The position numbers were made by a program, and so were the translations under genes. This document shows positions 1-9,051 of a DNA stretch of 64,000 nt, piece by piece; positions within the stretch are counted from its first letter, which is position 1; each line of letters begins with the position of its first letter. Source of the stretch: Brasilonema angustatum HA4187-MV1 (GTDB taxonomy: Bacteria > Cyanobacteriota > Cyanobacteriia > Cyanobacteriales > Nostocaceae); NCBI GenBank assembly GCA_019359695.1, contig JAHHGV010000011.1, forward strand, positions 1-64,000. Direction: 5' to 3'. A model generated the notes under the pieces. The model saw nothing but the letters and a program-made list of their open reading frames with translations, ran no database searches and was not told the DNA's origin.

Positions 1-104
1 GGGTGGGCATCTCTCGACAAATGTTTCCGGATTTGTAATTCTACATCCATTGCTCTGCTTACCTTCCAGAGTTTTCTATCCATGATTCTTTTATTCAGAA
101 TACC

Positions 105-230
105 CGGAAAGTGACAGAAGAGGGCTATAGCGGTTCTCATTTGAATCACATACACCACCACGAATAATGTAGAGACGTAGCATGCTACGTCTCTACAGCT
201 GTGTATTGTACGCAACTGAGAAGCGCTATA
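105..230. repeat. MITE-like palindromic repeat, copy 1
   Basis: This 126-bp segment recurs at 17967-18092 with only about three differences. Its core (126-230) starts with TATAGCGGTTCTCATTT and ends with an imperfect inverted copy (GAGAAGCGCTATA), and its centre is a perfect 28-bp palindrome whose half is GTAGAGACGTAGCA. It encodes nothing. Imperfect terminal inverted repeats and a TA-rich border are what is expected of a non-autonomous mobile element, but that is inference. It lies just after the stop codon of the ClC gene, so its hairpin could also affect the 3' end of that transcript. Confidence 0.8.
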
Positions 231-231
231 A

Positions 232-2823
232 TTATCCAAGAGCACTACGCACCAAAATCACAGTGCAATGACTCTTACGAGAAATTGTCTCTGGTATATT
301 TCCTTTGATTGCCTGTTGCAAAAGCTTTTCACGGCTAGCCCCTAGAACAATAACATCACTTTGGTCTTTTTCGGCACACTCAATGACAGCTTCACACACA
401 GAATCGGCGCGAACTGGAGTTGCCATGACATGAGCACCGACTTTACGCTTGAGAAAGCGGACAGATGTTTCTAATGGCTTTGTATCAGGAGTAGAGCCAT
501 TCGGCTGGAAGACTTGACAGACTTTAATTTCCGGCGTTGAACTTAAAGAAGCAAGCGCAGGTAAAAGTTGAAGGGCTTGACGGGAGTTAGGACCTCCAGC
601 TACTGATAATAACCAACGGTTAAAAGCTATTGTGCCATTCAACTTCACTAAGACAAGATCACAAGTAGCCTGACGAATGACAGTATCTACCACTCGGCTA
701 AATACTCGTCCTGGTGTAGAAGTCTTGCCTTTCCAACCCATCAAAACTAAGTCAATGTGTCGTTCTCTGACAGTTTCTAAAATTGCTCTGGCGATATTAT
801 CAGCAGCTCGTATCTGTGTATGAACGGGAATCTGCTTTTCTTGCCCAAGTTGCAGCGCTTGATCTAAAAGATGATGACTATCAGTCGTTTGCACTGGTGT
901 TTGAGCCGGGTTGCAACCGCGCGGCACGAGAATCACTTGCAGGCATTCTAATTCATAATTACGCTCTTTAGCTATTGCCAGCGCCATCTCAAGTAGAGTT
1001 TGTGCGGTGCTAGGATGCGAAAGTGGTACTAATAATCGTCCTTTGCCTGTTGCTGGAGAACGGGTTTGGTAAACGACGTACGAAGGTTTCGCTTTGGATC
1101 GCACCTTAAAAGTCTTGCCATTCAATTGTTCTGCTTCTACACGAATGATATCGCTACGTGTAATAATTCCAACTAGTTTGCTGACTTCTGTTACTGGTAG
1201 ACAGTTGAGGTTATGACGGTTGAGTAGATGTAGAACATAAGCCAGCGTATCTTGTGGACTCACTGTTACAGGTTCGGGTGTCATGACTTCGCTGATTGGT
1301 GTATTTCCACCTGATGGAAGTGAGGCAATATTTGCGACATCTTTCTGAGTTACCATACCAACAACTTTGCGACCATCAATAACAGGAAAGTTGCGATGCT
1401 GTGAATGAGAAAAAGCCTGTAGTGCTTCCTCAACGCTCATCTGGCTAGATAATGTTTCCACACGATTCTGCATCACATCTACTGCATTGAGCTGCGATAA
1501 CAATCCCTCTTTTTTTGGCTCTTGTTCTATGTGAATACCACTAAGCTCTAACAAATGATCGTAAAGCGAACCAGCCGCCACCTTTTCCGCCACCAAATAA
1601 GCAATAACCGCACCAATCATCAGCGGTAATACCAAATTAAAATCTGTCGTCATTTCAAAGACGATGATGATACTTGTGATTGGGACTCTAGCTACAGCAC
1701 TCAAAAACGTCCCCATCCCTGCTAAAGCATAGGTTGTGGGAGAAGTAATTCCTAATAAACTATGTTCTGCGATTCCCACTAAATAACCAAGAGCAGCTCC
1801 CAAAAGCATCGGGGGAACTAACAACCCTCCCGGAGCTCCTGAACCGTATGCTATTAATACCAAAACAAACTGAGAAACGAAAGCGACCAGAGTTACACCA
1901 ACGCTGAGTTCACCCGCAGTCAAAGTTTCCCGTAATCCCGCTGTATCCCGAAAAGGCGCTGGCAAAAGAGCGGCTATTATACCGCAAATTAACCCAGCTA
2001 ACCCCACTCGCAGAGGTAATCCAAACCGTAACCAACGGTTGTTAAATTTTATAGAAGCGATAATTCCTTTATTAAACAGTCCACCGAACAACCCTGCTAA
2101 TACTCCCAAAGCCAGGTAGAAAGGAATTTCTGGAAGTGAAAAATTGGTTTGTAGTGCAGTTAACTCTAAGACTAAGCTATGTCCTCCCAGCCATCGGGAA
2201 ATCACCGCACCAATGAAAGAAGCGAGTATTGCTGTACCTAGAGTAAAGCCAGAGACATCTTGAAGCAGTTCTTCGACAACAAACAGAAAACCGGAAATTG
2301 GGGCATCGAAAGCTGCAGCTAAACCAGCTCCCGCACCTGCTGCAATAATTTGGCGACGGTAATCAGGGGAACTTGGAAACAAGCGATTGAGTTGATTGGC
2401 GATCGCAGCTCCCACCTGTAGCGTTGGACCTTCCCGACCTAAAGGCAAACCCGAAGCTAATGCTATCATTGCGCTAAATAGCTTAACTATTGCTACTCGC
2501 AAATTCAGCGACACTGGCACCTTGGCAAGTACTGCCTTAACTTGTGAAATCCCACTACCAGAAGCCTCAGGAGCCATTCGTTCCACCAACCAACCAGACA
2601 GCAGTCCGCCGCCTAAGCCAATTGCTGGTAGTACTAACCAAGCTGGTAATACATGAGTCATATGGACTCGCCAGCCACCTAAAAAACCCACACCTTGCTT
2701 TAACAAAACTGCTGCTAACGCTGACACTAAACCAATCAGACAAGCTTGAAAAATAGCAAAGCGTTTAGGTTGCAAAAGTTGCCGATAAAGCCTGAGCCAA
2801 AGAATTTTTCCCCTGATTAGCAT
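232..2823 (-). CDS. ClC-family chloride channel/antiporter with CBS and USP domains
   Basis: An 863-residue inner-membrane ClC protein. Residues 1 to about 425 are the ClC membrane core: the anion-binding signature appears as GSGISQVK (residues 89-96) and the gating motif as GREGPTLQVG with Glu131 present. The VVEELLQD segment keeps the paired glutamates of proton-coupled ClC exchangers. A CBS pair follows (about 450-570), then two universal-stress-protein-like domains (about 590-725 and 735-863), each ending in the GxxxxxxxxxG-type nucleotide-binding pattern. Keeping both glutamates suggests a Cl-/H+ exchanger rather than a pure channel; the cytoplasmic domains suggest gating by nucleotides. 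A paralogue with the same architecture lies at 61179-63911. The ATG start follows no strong ribosome site. The family is certain; the transport mode is inferred. Confidence 0.95.
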   Translation of the reverse strand: MLIRGKILWLRLYRQLLQPKRFAIFQACLIGLVSALAAVLLKQGVGFLGGWRVHMTHVLPAWLVLPAIGLGGGLLSGWLVERMAPEASGSGISQVKAVLAKVPVSLNLRVAIVKLFSAMIALASGLPLGREGPTLQVGAAIANQLNRLFPSSPDYRRQIIAAGAGAGLAAAFDAPISGFLFVVEELLQDVSGFTLGTAILASFIGAVISRWLGGHSLVLELTALQTNFSLPEIPFYLALGVLAGLFGGLFNKGIIASIKFNNRWLRFGLPLRVGLAGLICGIIAALLPAPFRDTAGLRETLTAGELSVGVTLVAFVSQFVLVLIAYGSGAPGGLLVPPMLLGAALGYLVGIAEHSLLGITSPTTYALAGMGTFLSAVARVPITSIIIVFEMTTDFNLVLPLMIGAVIAYLVAEKVAAGSLYDHLLELSGIHIEQEPKKEGLLSQLNAVDVMQNRVETLSSQMSVEEALQAFSHSQHRNFPVIDGRKVVGMVTQKDVANIASLPSGGNTPISEVMTPEPVTVSPQDTLAYVLHLLNRHNLNCLPVTEVSKLVGIITRSDIIRVEAEQLNGKTFKVRSKAKPSYVVYQTRSPATGKGRLLVPLSHPSTAQTLLEMALAIAKERNYELECLQVILVPRGCNPAQTPVQTTDSHHLLDQALQLGQEKQIPVHTQIRAADNIARAILETVRERHIDLVLMGWKGKTSTPGRVFSRVVDTVIRQATCDLVLVKLNGTIAFNRWLLSVAGGPNSRQALQLLPALASLSSTPEIKVCQVFQPNGSTPDTKPLETSVRFLKRKVGAHVMATPVRADSVCEAVIECAEKDQSDVIVLGASREKLLQQAIKGNIPETISRKSHCTVILVRSALG

Positions 2824-3012
2824 CTTGTTGAAAATTACTTCTGATATACAGAAGTTTGAATTTGAAATTCACTGTTTGTTATCCTGAGCTTCTCACGAAA
2901 AAATGAAAACAAGATGAAAAATTTATCTTTCAAAAGATAGATATTTATTTGAAAGCAAGGGTGTGAGAGTGTGGGGGTGTGGGGGTATGGGGGTAAGGAG
3001 AAAAATAACCGT

Positions 3013-3145
3013 AATACCAAGTTGCCTTATGTTGTAGTAATTTGTGGTTAGGGGAGATTGCTTCGCTCCACTGTGTTCCGTATGCCCTCCGGGCACGCTG
3101 CGCTAACGCAATGACAGATGCTACGTTTGATTGCAACTTGGTATA
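3013..3145. repeat. MITE-like element with TACCAAGTTGC inverted ends
   Basis: Inverted termini TACCAAGTTGC (3015-3025) and GCAACTTGGTA (3133-3143) bound about 130 bp without a gene. Inside, at 3083-3109, sits a small dispersed repeat (TGCCCTCCGGGCACGCTGCG then CTAACGC) of the family also found at 11949-11974 and 63929-63952. The rest of the gap 2824-3178 holds G/T-rich low-complexity sequence (about 2960-3000) and no gene. Confidence 0.65.
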
Positions 3146-3178
3146 AATTACTTTCTTTCCACTACCCCCCCTACCCCC

Positions 3179-4567
3179 TTACACCCCTATTTGTTGCAAA
3201 GGGAGTCGCACTGCAAATGTAGTACCTATTCCCAACTGACTTTGTACGGAAATACTGCCTTTGTGCGCTTTTGCGATCGCACCAGCAATTGCCAATCCCA
3301 ATCCAGAACCGCCAGAGGTACGAGAGCGATCTTTATTGACTCGGTAGAAGCGGTAAAAAATCCGACATTGATGTTCTTTGGCAATACCTATTCCCGTATC
3401 TTGCACTTGAATTAAGGCATAGCGTTCGCTATGTTCCAGAGAAACTGTTACGCTTCCATTCTTTGGCGTAGCTTGAATTGCATTCACAATTAAGTTAGAA
3501 ATTAAGCGATAAAGCTGTTCTTCGTTTGCGAAAACGTAAAGTTTTTCTTGCGTCTGCACCTGCGTCAACTTCACTTGCGCCTCGACTGCTAGAAATGCCA
3601 GTTCCTCAACTAAGTCGCTGATTAAATCGTTGAGACAGCAAGATTGATATTCTCTTGTTTGTTGTTGCTGATCTAGTCTCGCCAACAGCAGCAAATCTCC
3701 CACTAATTGGGATAGCCTGGTGTTTTGCCGCTTGAGGACTTGTAGAATATCACCAGTTGCTTGTGGAGACATAGACTTAAAGTCCTGTTGTCCAGACAAT
3801 CTAAAAGCAGCATCGATAGTTGAGCGCATAGCCGCTAAAGGCGTGCGAAACTCATGGGCTGCATCGGCGGTGAACTGTTCCATTTGGTGGTAAGAGCTAT
3901 AAACAGGCTGCATTGCTAAACCTGCTAAGCACCAACTACAAATAGCAATTAAAATCATAGTAATAGGCCAGCCTAATAACAAAGTTAATCTCAAGGCTGC
4001 CAAATGCTGATCTAAATCTTTGAGACTTCGCCCCACTTGCATGTAACCGGAAAGCTGGTTGTGAGTGTACAGTGGTAAAGTTATTTGACGATAGCGAATG
4101 CCTGATTTGTTTTTTAGCGATAAGCCGGAGGCTTGACGCTGCGCGTATCGCCAATGTTTTGTTGGTGAAGTTACTGGCAATTCCTCAAGGCGCGTCCCTG
4201 CTAAGGCGATCGCTCTTCCTGCGCGATCCAACAAGCGCATATAGTAATGAACACTATCTGCTGCTTCTGAAATCTGGTTTTTCATGACGACTGTTTGAGT
4301 CAAGCAATCTGCTTGAGTCACACACAGTTCTAAAGAAAGTTGCTTAGCAAGTTGTTGTAAATGTTCGGGTTGCTGCGAAACAGGTTCAATACTTTTATGT
4401 AGTGTATTTGCTACCGACTCCAGCCCTTGGTCTATAGTTTCCCGGTAAGCATGAGCAACTACATGATACACTCCTAAACCAGATGCACCCAAAATACATC
4501 CCATAACAAGCGCATACCAGGCAGCTAGTCGCAAGCGAGTTAGGCGAAAGAGTTGATTGCGTTCCAT
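3179..4567 (-). CDS. Sensor histidine kinase, RppB/NrsS type
   Basis: A 462-residue membrane histidine kinase. Two hydrophobic segments (about 12-35 and 192-215) bracket a periplasmic sensor region. The HisKA box AHEFRTPLAAMR puts the phospho-accepting His at 238; the N box (NLIVNAIQATP), DTGIGI and GSGLGLAIAGAIAKAH form the ATPase domain. Its ATG directly abuts the stop codon of the response regulator gene, so the two are translated as one operon. The arrangement and sequence fit the cyanobacterial RppA/RppB (NrsR/NrsS) pair, linked in Synechocystis to redox and nickel responses; the signal here is unknown. Codons for about residues 139-151 come from a 36-bp dispersed repeat (see 4117-4152). 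Confidence 0.85.
   Translation of the reverse strand: MERNQLFRLTRLRLAAWYALVMGCILGASGLGVYHVVAHAYRETIDQGLESVANTLHKSIEPVSQQPEHLQQLAKQLSLELCVTQADCLTQTVVMKNQISEAADSVHYYMRLLDRAGRAIALAGTRLEELPVTSPTKHWRYAQRQASGLSLKNKSGIRYRQITLPLYTHNQLSGYMQVGRSLKDLDQHLAALRLTLLLGWPITMILIAICSWCLAGLAMQPVYSSYHQMEQFTADAAHEFRTPLAAMRSTIDAAFRLSGQQDFKSMSPQATGDILQVLKRQNTRLSQLVGDLLLLARLDQQQQTREYQSCCLNDLISDLVEELAFLAVEAQVKLTQVQTQEKLYVFANEEQLYRLISNLIVNAIQATPKNGSVTVSLEHSERYALIQVQDTGIGIAKEHQCRIFYRFYRVNKDRSRTSGGSGLGLAIAGAIAKAHKGSISVQSQLGIGTTFAVRLPLQQIGV
4117..4152. repeat. 36-bp dispersed palindromic repeat inside rppB
   Basis: The segment starts GCGATAAGCCGGAGGCTTGA and ends CGCGTATCGCC. It matches 34770-34805 at 35 of 36 positions. 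Its ends are inverted (GCGATA/TATCGC) and an inner AGCC-GGA-GGCT hairpin is visible. Being a multiple of three, it adds about 12 residues to the kinase without breaking the frame. Confidence 0.85.
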
Positions 4568-5257
4568 TTAAGCGTTCAGACGATAGCCCACACCATAGAT
4601 TGTTTCAATCAAAGATTCGCTTTCTACTTCTCCAAGTTTACGTCTGAGTAAACGAATTTGTGCAGCTACGACATTGCTAACTGGTTCTACACCAATTTCC
4701 CAAAGCTGATTGATAATTTGGTCGCGGGTGACAATTTGGTTATGATGCTTGATCAGGTATTCCAGCAGTTGAAATTCTTTGAAGGTTAAGGAACTTATCT
4801 GCTTGTTGCCGTTAGGATATTCATGAGTCACCTCATGGGTGCTATAGTTCAAAGTGAGACAACCTACCTGGAAATGATCAGGTTGGATCACAGGCGATCG
4901 CCGCCGTAATGCTCGTAACCTTGCCAGCAGTTCTGCCATGTCAAAAGGCTTGATCAGATAATCATCCGCCCCTGCATCCAGTCCGATAATCTTTTCTTCG
5001 AGTCGGTCTTTTGCAGTCAACATCAAGACAGGAAGAGAATTGTTTTGCTGACGTAGCTTTTTACACAAATCTAAACCTGACAATCCTGGCAGCATCCAAT
5101 CAACAATCGCCAGTGTGTACTCACTCCATTTGCTTTGCAGATATTCCCAAGCTTGAGAACCATCAACAAACCAGTCTACTACATACGCTTCATGATTCAG
5201 AACTTGTTTAATTGCGGAGCCTAAATCTGGTTCATCTTCAACTAATAGCAATCTCAT
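4568..5257 (-). CDS. OmpR-family response regulator, RppA/NrsR type
   Basis: A 229-residue response regulator: receiver domain at 1-115 with the acidic pocket EDE (7-9), phospho-acceptor Asp53 (IVDWMLPG) and Lys103 (LIKPFD), then a C-terminal winged-helix DNA-binding domain. The start is placed at the ATG of MRLLLVEDEPD at 5257, where the family begins. The reading frame stays open upstream to 5422, but that stretch encodes a transposase remnant, not a receiver extension. It overlaps nothing and is immediately followed by the kinase gene. It probably controls transcription in response to rppB. The orthology to RppA is a family-level judgement. Confidence 0.9.
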   Translation of the reverse strand: MRLLLVEDEPDLGSAIKQVLNHEAYVVDWFVDGSQAWEYLQSKWSEYTLAIVDWMLPGLSGLDLCKKLRQQNNSLPVLMLTAKDRLEEKIIGLDAGADDYLIKPFDMAELLARLRALRRRSPVIQPDHFQVGCLTLNYSTHEVTHEYPNGNKQISSLTFKEFQLLEYLIKHHNQIVTRDQIINQLWEIGVEPVSNVVAAQIRLLRRKLGEVESESLIETIYGVGYRLNA

Positions 5258-5500
5258 ATAGGAATATCGTCTCCACGCGGCGGTGCTACCTATCAAATTA
5301 ATGTCTGGTCTTACCTCATCAAACAAATCTTTGGGTTCATATCTTTCTCCTAGCAGGAAGCGGTTGACACTGTCATGGGACAAACCTTCAAATAACTCTG
5401 CGCGCGCGACAGCAGCCCCCATACTTGGGTTCAGCGATCACAAACCAGGTGTAGGTGTTTAGGTCACATTCAGCAGCAGAGGGCTTGGTGGTTAAACTGA
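5258..5500 (-). pseudogene. Relic of an IS transposase N-terminus, in frame with rppA
   Basis: On the minus strand this stretch reads as pieces of a transposase N-terminus known from cyanobacterial IS elements: AEPKYGGCCR in one frame, then, after a frame change, FEGLSHDSVNRFLLGERYEP and KDLFDEVRPDINLIG, after which similarity stops and unrelated sequence runs into rppA. The catalytic part is absent. I believe the family is the IS701/IS4-like group whose proteins share the SHDSVNRFL and PKDLFDEV motifs, but the assignment is from memory. The relic leaves an open frame through rppA, so an automatic caller would add 55 false residues to it. Confidence 0.65.
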
Positions 5501-5574
5501 AGCGTTCGATACCTGCGTACAGAGGACAAGAGACATATTTTACATAAATTTGTGCTTTTGTCAATGCGTAAGTC

Positions 5575-6321
5575 CTATTCCTGTTGCGTTGGTCGGATCA
5601 AAATTTCATTCACGTTGACGTGAGGCGGTTGGGTAACGGCATAGGCGATCGCCCGTGCAATATCTTCCGGTTGCAGTGGAGTGACGGCTTTGAACCTGGC
5701 TTCGAGCGCCTGTTTCGCAGCCGGATCGCTGATGTTGTCAACAAATTCGGTGGCAACCAGACCGGGTTCAATAATCGTGACGCGAATATTGTGTTTGTGA
5801 ACTTCCAGCCGCAGAGCTTCTGAAATCGCATTTACGCCCCATTTGGTGGCGCTGTACACACCCATGCCCGCCCGTGTAATCCGTCCGGCAACGGATGAAA
5901 GATTGACCACATGCCCAACGCCCTGTGCTTTGAAGATAGGCACAACAGCATGAGTCGCATACAACAATCCCAAAACGTTCAAGTCGAACTGTCGCCGCCA
6001 CTCTGCTGGATTGCCATCCTCAATCGTTCCCAATGCTCCCATGCCCGCATTATTCACAAGAATATCGATTCGTCCCAAAGTTGTGTTGACATGACGCACC
6101 AGCTCGTTCACTTGGGTTTCATCGCTGATATCCGTGACAATTGGTAAAGCCTTCCCACCAACCGCTTCAATTTTTTGTGCAACTTCGTTCAATCGCTCGA
6201 TTCGACGAGCCGTGATCGCCACCTGTGCGCCTTCTTCTGCAAGAGCGATCGCCGTCGCCGCCCCAATTCCCGAAGATGCACCTGTAATAATTGCCACCTT
6301 TGCGTCTAATTTGCCTGCCAT
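5575..6321 (-). CDS. Short-chain dehydrogenase/reductase (SDR)
   Basis: A 248-residue classical SDR. The nucleotide-binding motif TGASSGIG lies near the N-terminus, NNAG follows the central strand, and the catalytic Ser plus YSATK motif is present. A basic residue after the second strand (TARR) suggests NADP(H). The substrate cannot be told. Two ATGs are adjacent; AGGAGG at 6327-6332 is 2 nt from the first (6324) but 5 nt from the second (6321), so the second is preferred. It stands alone between the rppAB relic region and the TnpB element. Confidence 0.9.
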   Translation of the reverse strand: MAGKLDAKVAIITGASSGIGAATAIALAEEGAQVAITARRIERLNEVAQKIEAVGGKALPIVTDISDETQVNELVRHVNTTLGRIDILVNNAGMGALGTIEDGNPAEWRRQFDLNVLGLLYATHAVVPIFKAQGVGHVVNLSSVAGRITRAGMGVYSATKWGVNAISEALRLEVHKHNIRVTIIEPGLVATEFVDNISDPAAKQALEARFKAVTPLQPEDIARAIAYAVTQPPHVNVNEILIRPTQQE

Positions 6322-6461
6322 CATTTCCTCCTGATAATTTTCTGATGCTTGATGATTGAACTCACTCTCTAGTAACTGTAGCCCATCACTACCAGCTTCA
6401 GCCGAGCACCACTGACCGCGCTTTCTTTCAGTGGCTGAAGGGTTTTAACGCATTTCGGCGG

Positions 6462-6505
6462 AATTTCCCATCCGCCGTGCGGTGGGGATGGATAGCCGGG
6501 AAATT
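6462..6505. other. Inverted repeat upstream of tnpB
   Basis: AATTTCCC (6462-6469) pairs with GGGAAATT (6498-6505); CATCC (6469-6473) with GGATG (6486-6490); and CCGCC with GGTGG inside, giving a long bulged hairpin. A second hairpin ACATCC/GGATGT follows at 6513-6529. One of these may be the subterminal hairpin of the left end of the IS; the exact left boundary cannot be fixed from one copy. Confidence 0.45.
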
Positions 6506-6615
6506 GTGAGGTACATCCTTTATGGATGTCCGAGCAATTTACATGTTTGTCCAGAATAACTTTACTAGTAAATGTAGATAGTAGTAAGATATATAAATCA
6601 AGGAGGTGATATTGA

Positions 6616-7836
6616 GTGCTACACAAAGCTGTACAAGTTCGTCTATACCCGTCTGAACAGCAACAAATACTACTAGCTCAAACATTTGGATGTTCGCGTT
6701 GGTGGTGGAATTATGCTTTGAATAAATCAATTGAAGTTTATAAAGAAACGGGTAAAGGGCTTAGTCAGGTAGCACTCAACGCACTTCTACCTAAGCTCAA
6801 AAAAGAAAAAGATACGGAATGGTTGGCTGAATGTTATAGCCAAGTTTTACAAGCTACAACGCTGAATCTAACTACAGCATATAAAAACTTTTTTGCAGGT
6901 AGGGCGAGATTTCCTCGTTTCAAATCTAAAAACGGTAAACAGTCAATTCAGTATCCTCAAAACGTCAAAATTGTAAATGGTAACGTCAAGCTTCCAGGTA
7001 ACATTGGAGTTGTCAAAGCCAAAATACATCGACCTATTGAAGGGGCTATTAAAACCGTCACAATTAGCAAAACTCCATCAGGAAAATACTTTGGTTCTAT
7101 CCTGACTGAGACAGAGGGTGAAAATCCAATTATCTCGGAGGGCAAGATTTACGGTATTGACCTGGGATTGAAACACTTTGCTGTTGTTACTGATGGCGAA
7201 AAAGTTTCAAAATATGATAATCCCAAACATCTTGCTAAACATGAAAGGAATCTCAAACGCAAGCAGCAAAAGTTAGCACGTAAGGTCAAGGGAAGTAATT
7301 CACGGTTCAAGTATAGAAAAGTTGTTGCCAAAGTATACGAACGGGTTAGCAATTCGCGGCAAGATTTTCTGCATAAACTTAGTTATAAGTTGGTCAGCGA
7401 TAGCCAAGCTGTCATAGTAGAGAATCTTCATGTTAAAGGCATGGTTCGTAATCACAATTTGGCAAAAGCAATATCTGATTGTGGATGGGGAACATTCACT
7501 AACTTTCTAGCTTATAAGCTGGAACGCAAAGGTGCAAAGTTAGTTGAGATTGATAGGTGGTTCCCTAGTTCTAAGCTCTGCTCTAATTGTTTCTACAAGA
7601 TGGGTGAAATGCCACTAGATGTAAGGGACTGGACTTGTCCTCACTGCGGCACTCATCATGACCGTGATGGAAATGCAGCCATCAATATTAGAGCAGAGGG
7701 AATCAGAATGCTAAAGGCGGAAGGTTCAGCCGTCTCTGCTGTAGGAGGGGAAGTAAGACCAAAGCTTGGACGAAAGTCTAATCTAAGGCATTCGCCTATG
7801 AGTACAGAAGCCCCGTCCGCCTATGCGGCGGGGTAG
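6616..7836 (+). CDS. TnpB, RNA-guided endonuclease of IS200/IS605
   Basis: A 406-residue TnpB. The RuvC catalytic triad is intact: Asp182 in YGIDLGLKHF, Glu269 in VIVENLHVKG and Asp351 in HDRDGNAAINI. The zinc ribbon CSNC...CPHC (322/325, 341/344) is complete. The start is GTG at 6616, supported by a strong AAGGAGGTGA 6 nt upstream. Known TnpB proteins use an RNA made from the 3' end of the gene and right end of the IS to cut target DNA; the last codons here run into the right-end hairpin, as expected for that layout. Activity is inferred. An N-terminal wedge and helix region (1-180) shows no truncation. Confidence 0.93.
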   Translation: MLHKAVQVRLYPSEQQQILLAQTFGCSRWWWNYALNKSIEVYKETGKGLSQVALNALLPKLKKEKDTEWLAECYSQVLQATTLNLTTAYKNFFAGRARFPRFKSKNGKQSIQYPQNVKIVNGNVKLPGNIGVVKAKIHRPIEGAIKTVTISKTPSGKYFGSILTETEGENPIISEGKIYGIDLGLKHFAVVTDGEKVSKYDNPKHLAKHERNLKRKQQKLARKVKGSNSRFKYRKVVAKVYERVSNSRQDFLHKLSYKLVSDSQAVIVENLHVKGMVRNHNLAKAISDCGWGTFTNFLAYKLERKGAKLVEIDRWFPSSKLCSNCFYKMGEMPLDVRDWTCPHCGTHHDRDGNAAINIRAEGIRMLKAEGSAVSAVGGEVRPKLGRKSNLRHSPMSTEAPSAYAAG

Positions 7837-7860
7837 TTCACTGCTCGCTTTTACCATCTA
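7690..7860 (+). ncRNA. Predicted guide (omega/reRNA) RNA of TnpB
   Basis: In studied TnpB systems the guide RNA covers the 3' end of tnpB and the right end of the IS, and the guide is the host sequence just after it. Here the hairpin 7810-7832 followed by GTAGTTCAC would be the 3' scaffold and the bases from 7842 on the guide. No transcript evidence exists; the 5' limit is arbitrary. Confidence 0.4.
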
Positions 7861-7978
7861 GAACATCCGTCGCCTATCTTTGCGTGAAATATAAAGAAAT
7901 GTCAAAAATTTTCTGCAACAATAGAAATCACTTGTAAAGCCGCTATTGTCGGATTTAAAAACACTATAATTGGAGTTT

Positions 7979-8989
7979 ATGGGTAGGCAACGAGTTCTTT
8001 CCGGAGTTCAACCAACTGGCAATTTACATTTAGGCAACTACTTGGGTGCAATTCGCAATTGGGTAGAAATCCAAAGCCAGTATGACAATTTTCTCTTCAT
8101 AGCTGATTTACACGCGATTACTGTGCCCCACGAACCAGCAACGCTGGCAGCTAATACCTATACTCTAGCTACTTTATATCTGGCTTGCGGACTTGATCTC
8201 AACCACTCTACTATCTTTGTGCAATCTCATGTTTCTGCCCACAGTGAACTGACTTGGTTGTTTAACTGCATCACGCCCCTCAATTGGCTGCAAGACATGA
8301 TCCAGTTCAAGGAAAAAGCAGTCAAACAAGGAGAAAATGTGAATGTTGGCTTGTTGGACTACCCAGTGCTGATGGCATCTGATATTTTGCTTTATAAACC
8401 AGATAAAGTGCCAGTTGGTGAAGATCAAAAGCAACATTTGGAACTGACGCGGGATATCGTCAACAGGTTTAATCACTTCTTTGCCAAACCGAAGCAACCT
8501 GTGCTCAAGTTACCAGAACCTTTGATTCGTAAAGAAGGTGCAAGGGTGATGAGTTTAACGGATGGTACTAAGAAAATGTCGAAGTCCGATCCGTCTGAGT
8601 TGAGTCGGATCAACTTGCTAGATTCACCTGATGAGATTACAAAAAAGATTAAGCGCTGCAAAACTGATCCGATTCGCGGTTTGGAGTTTGACAATCCAGA
8701 ACGTCCAGAAAGTAACAATTTGTTAACTCTGTATATGCTGCTTTCTGGAAAAACGAAGCAAGAGGTAGCGGCTGAGTGTCAGGATATGGGCTGGGGGCAA
8801 TTTAAACCTTTGTTAACGGATACGACGATTGAAGCCCTCAAACCCATCCAAGAAAAGTATCAGGCGGTGATGAACGACAAAGGTTATCTGGAGTCTGTGT
8901 TGCGGGATGGAAAGCAAAAAGCAGAGGCGATCGCCAACCAAACTCTCAATGAAGTCAAAGCTGCGATGGGTTACTCTATACCCCTATAA
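7979..8989 (+). CDS. trpS: Tryptophanyl-tRNA synthetase
   Basis: A 336-residue class I synthetase charging tRNA-Trp. The HIGH-equivalent PTGNLHLGNYLGA is near residue 12-24 and the KMSKS loop appears as KKMSKSDPSE. Length and the start MGRQRVLSGVQPTG match bacterial TrpS. The frame is open from a TTG at 7970, but the ATG at 7979 fits family starts; a short GGAG lies only 3-4 nt upstream. It is separated from the IS by about 140 bp and followed 62 nt later by a metF-like gene on the same strand. Confidence 0.97.
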   Translation: MGRQRVLSGVQPTGNLHLGNYLGAIRNWVEIQSQYDNFLFIADLHAITVPHEPATLAANTYTLATLYLACGLDLNHSTIFVQSHVSAHSELTWLFNCITPLNWLQDMIQFKEKAVKQGENVNVGLLDYPVLMASDILLYKPDKVPVGEDQKQHLELTRDIVNRFNHFFAKPKQPVLKLPEPLIRKEGARVMSLTDGTKKMSKSDPSELSRINLLDSPDEITKKIKRCKTDPIRGLEFDNPERPESNNLLTLYMLLSGKTKQEVAAECQDMGWGQFKPLLTDTTIEALKPIQEKYQAVMNDKGYLESVLRDGKQKAEAIANQTLNEVKAAMGYSIPL

Positions 8990-9051
8990 GGTTTTCTCAT
9001 CAGGTTGTCTTGTGTTATAGCTGTACCATTAGACAGAAATGGTCGTTTTTT

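Larger units (their letters stand above)
6462..7841 (+). mobile_element. IS200/IS605-family element carrying only tnpB
   Basis: The element has a tnpB gene but no tnpA (Y1 transposase), so it is of the IS1341-like type that must be moved in trans. The right end is recognisable: AGAAG, then a GC-rich hairpin, then GGGGTAGTTCAC (7807-7841). The same right-end pattern, with a different hairpin, occurs at 38474-38515 without a tnpB gene. The left boundary given is approximate. Confidence 0.6.
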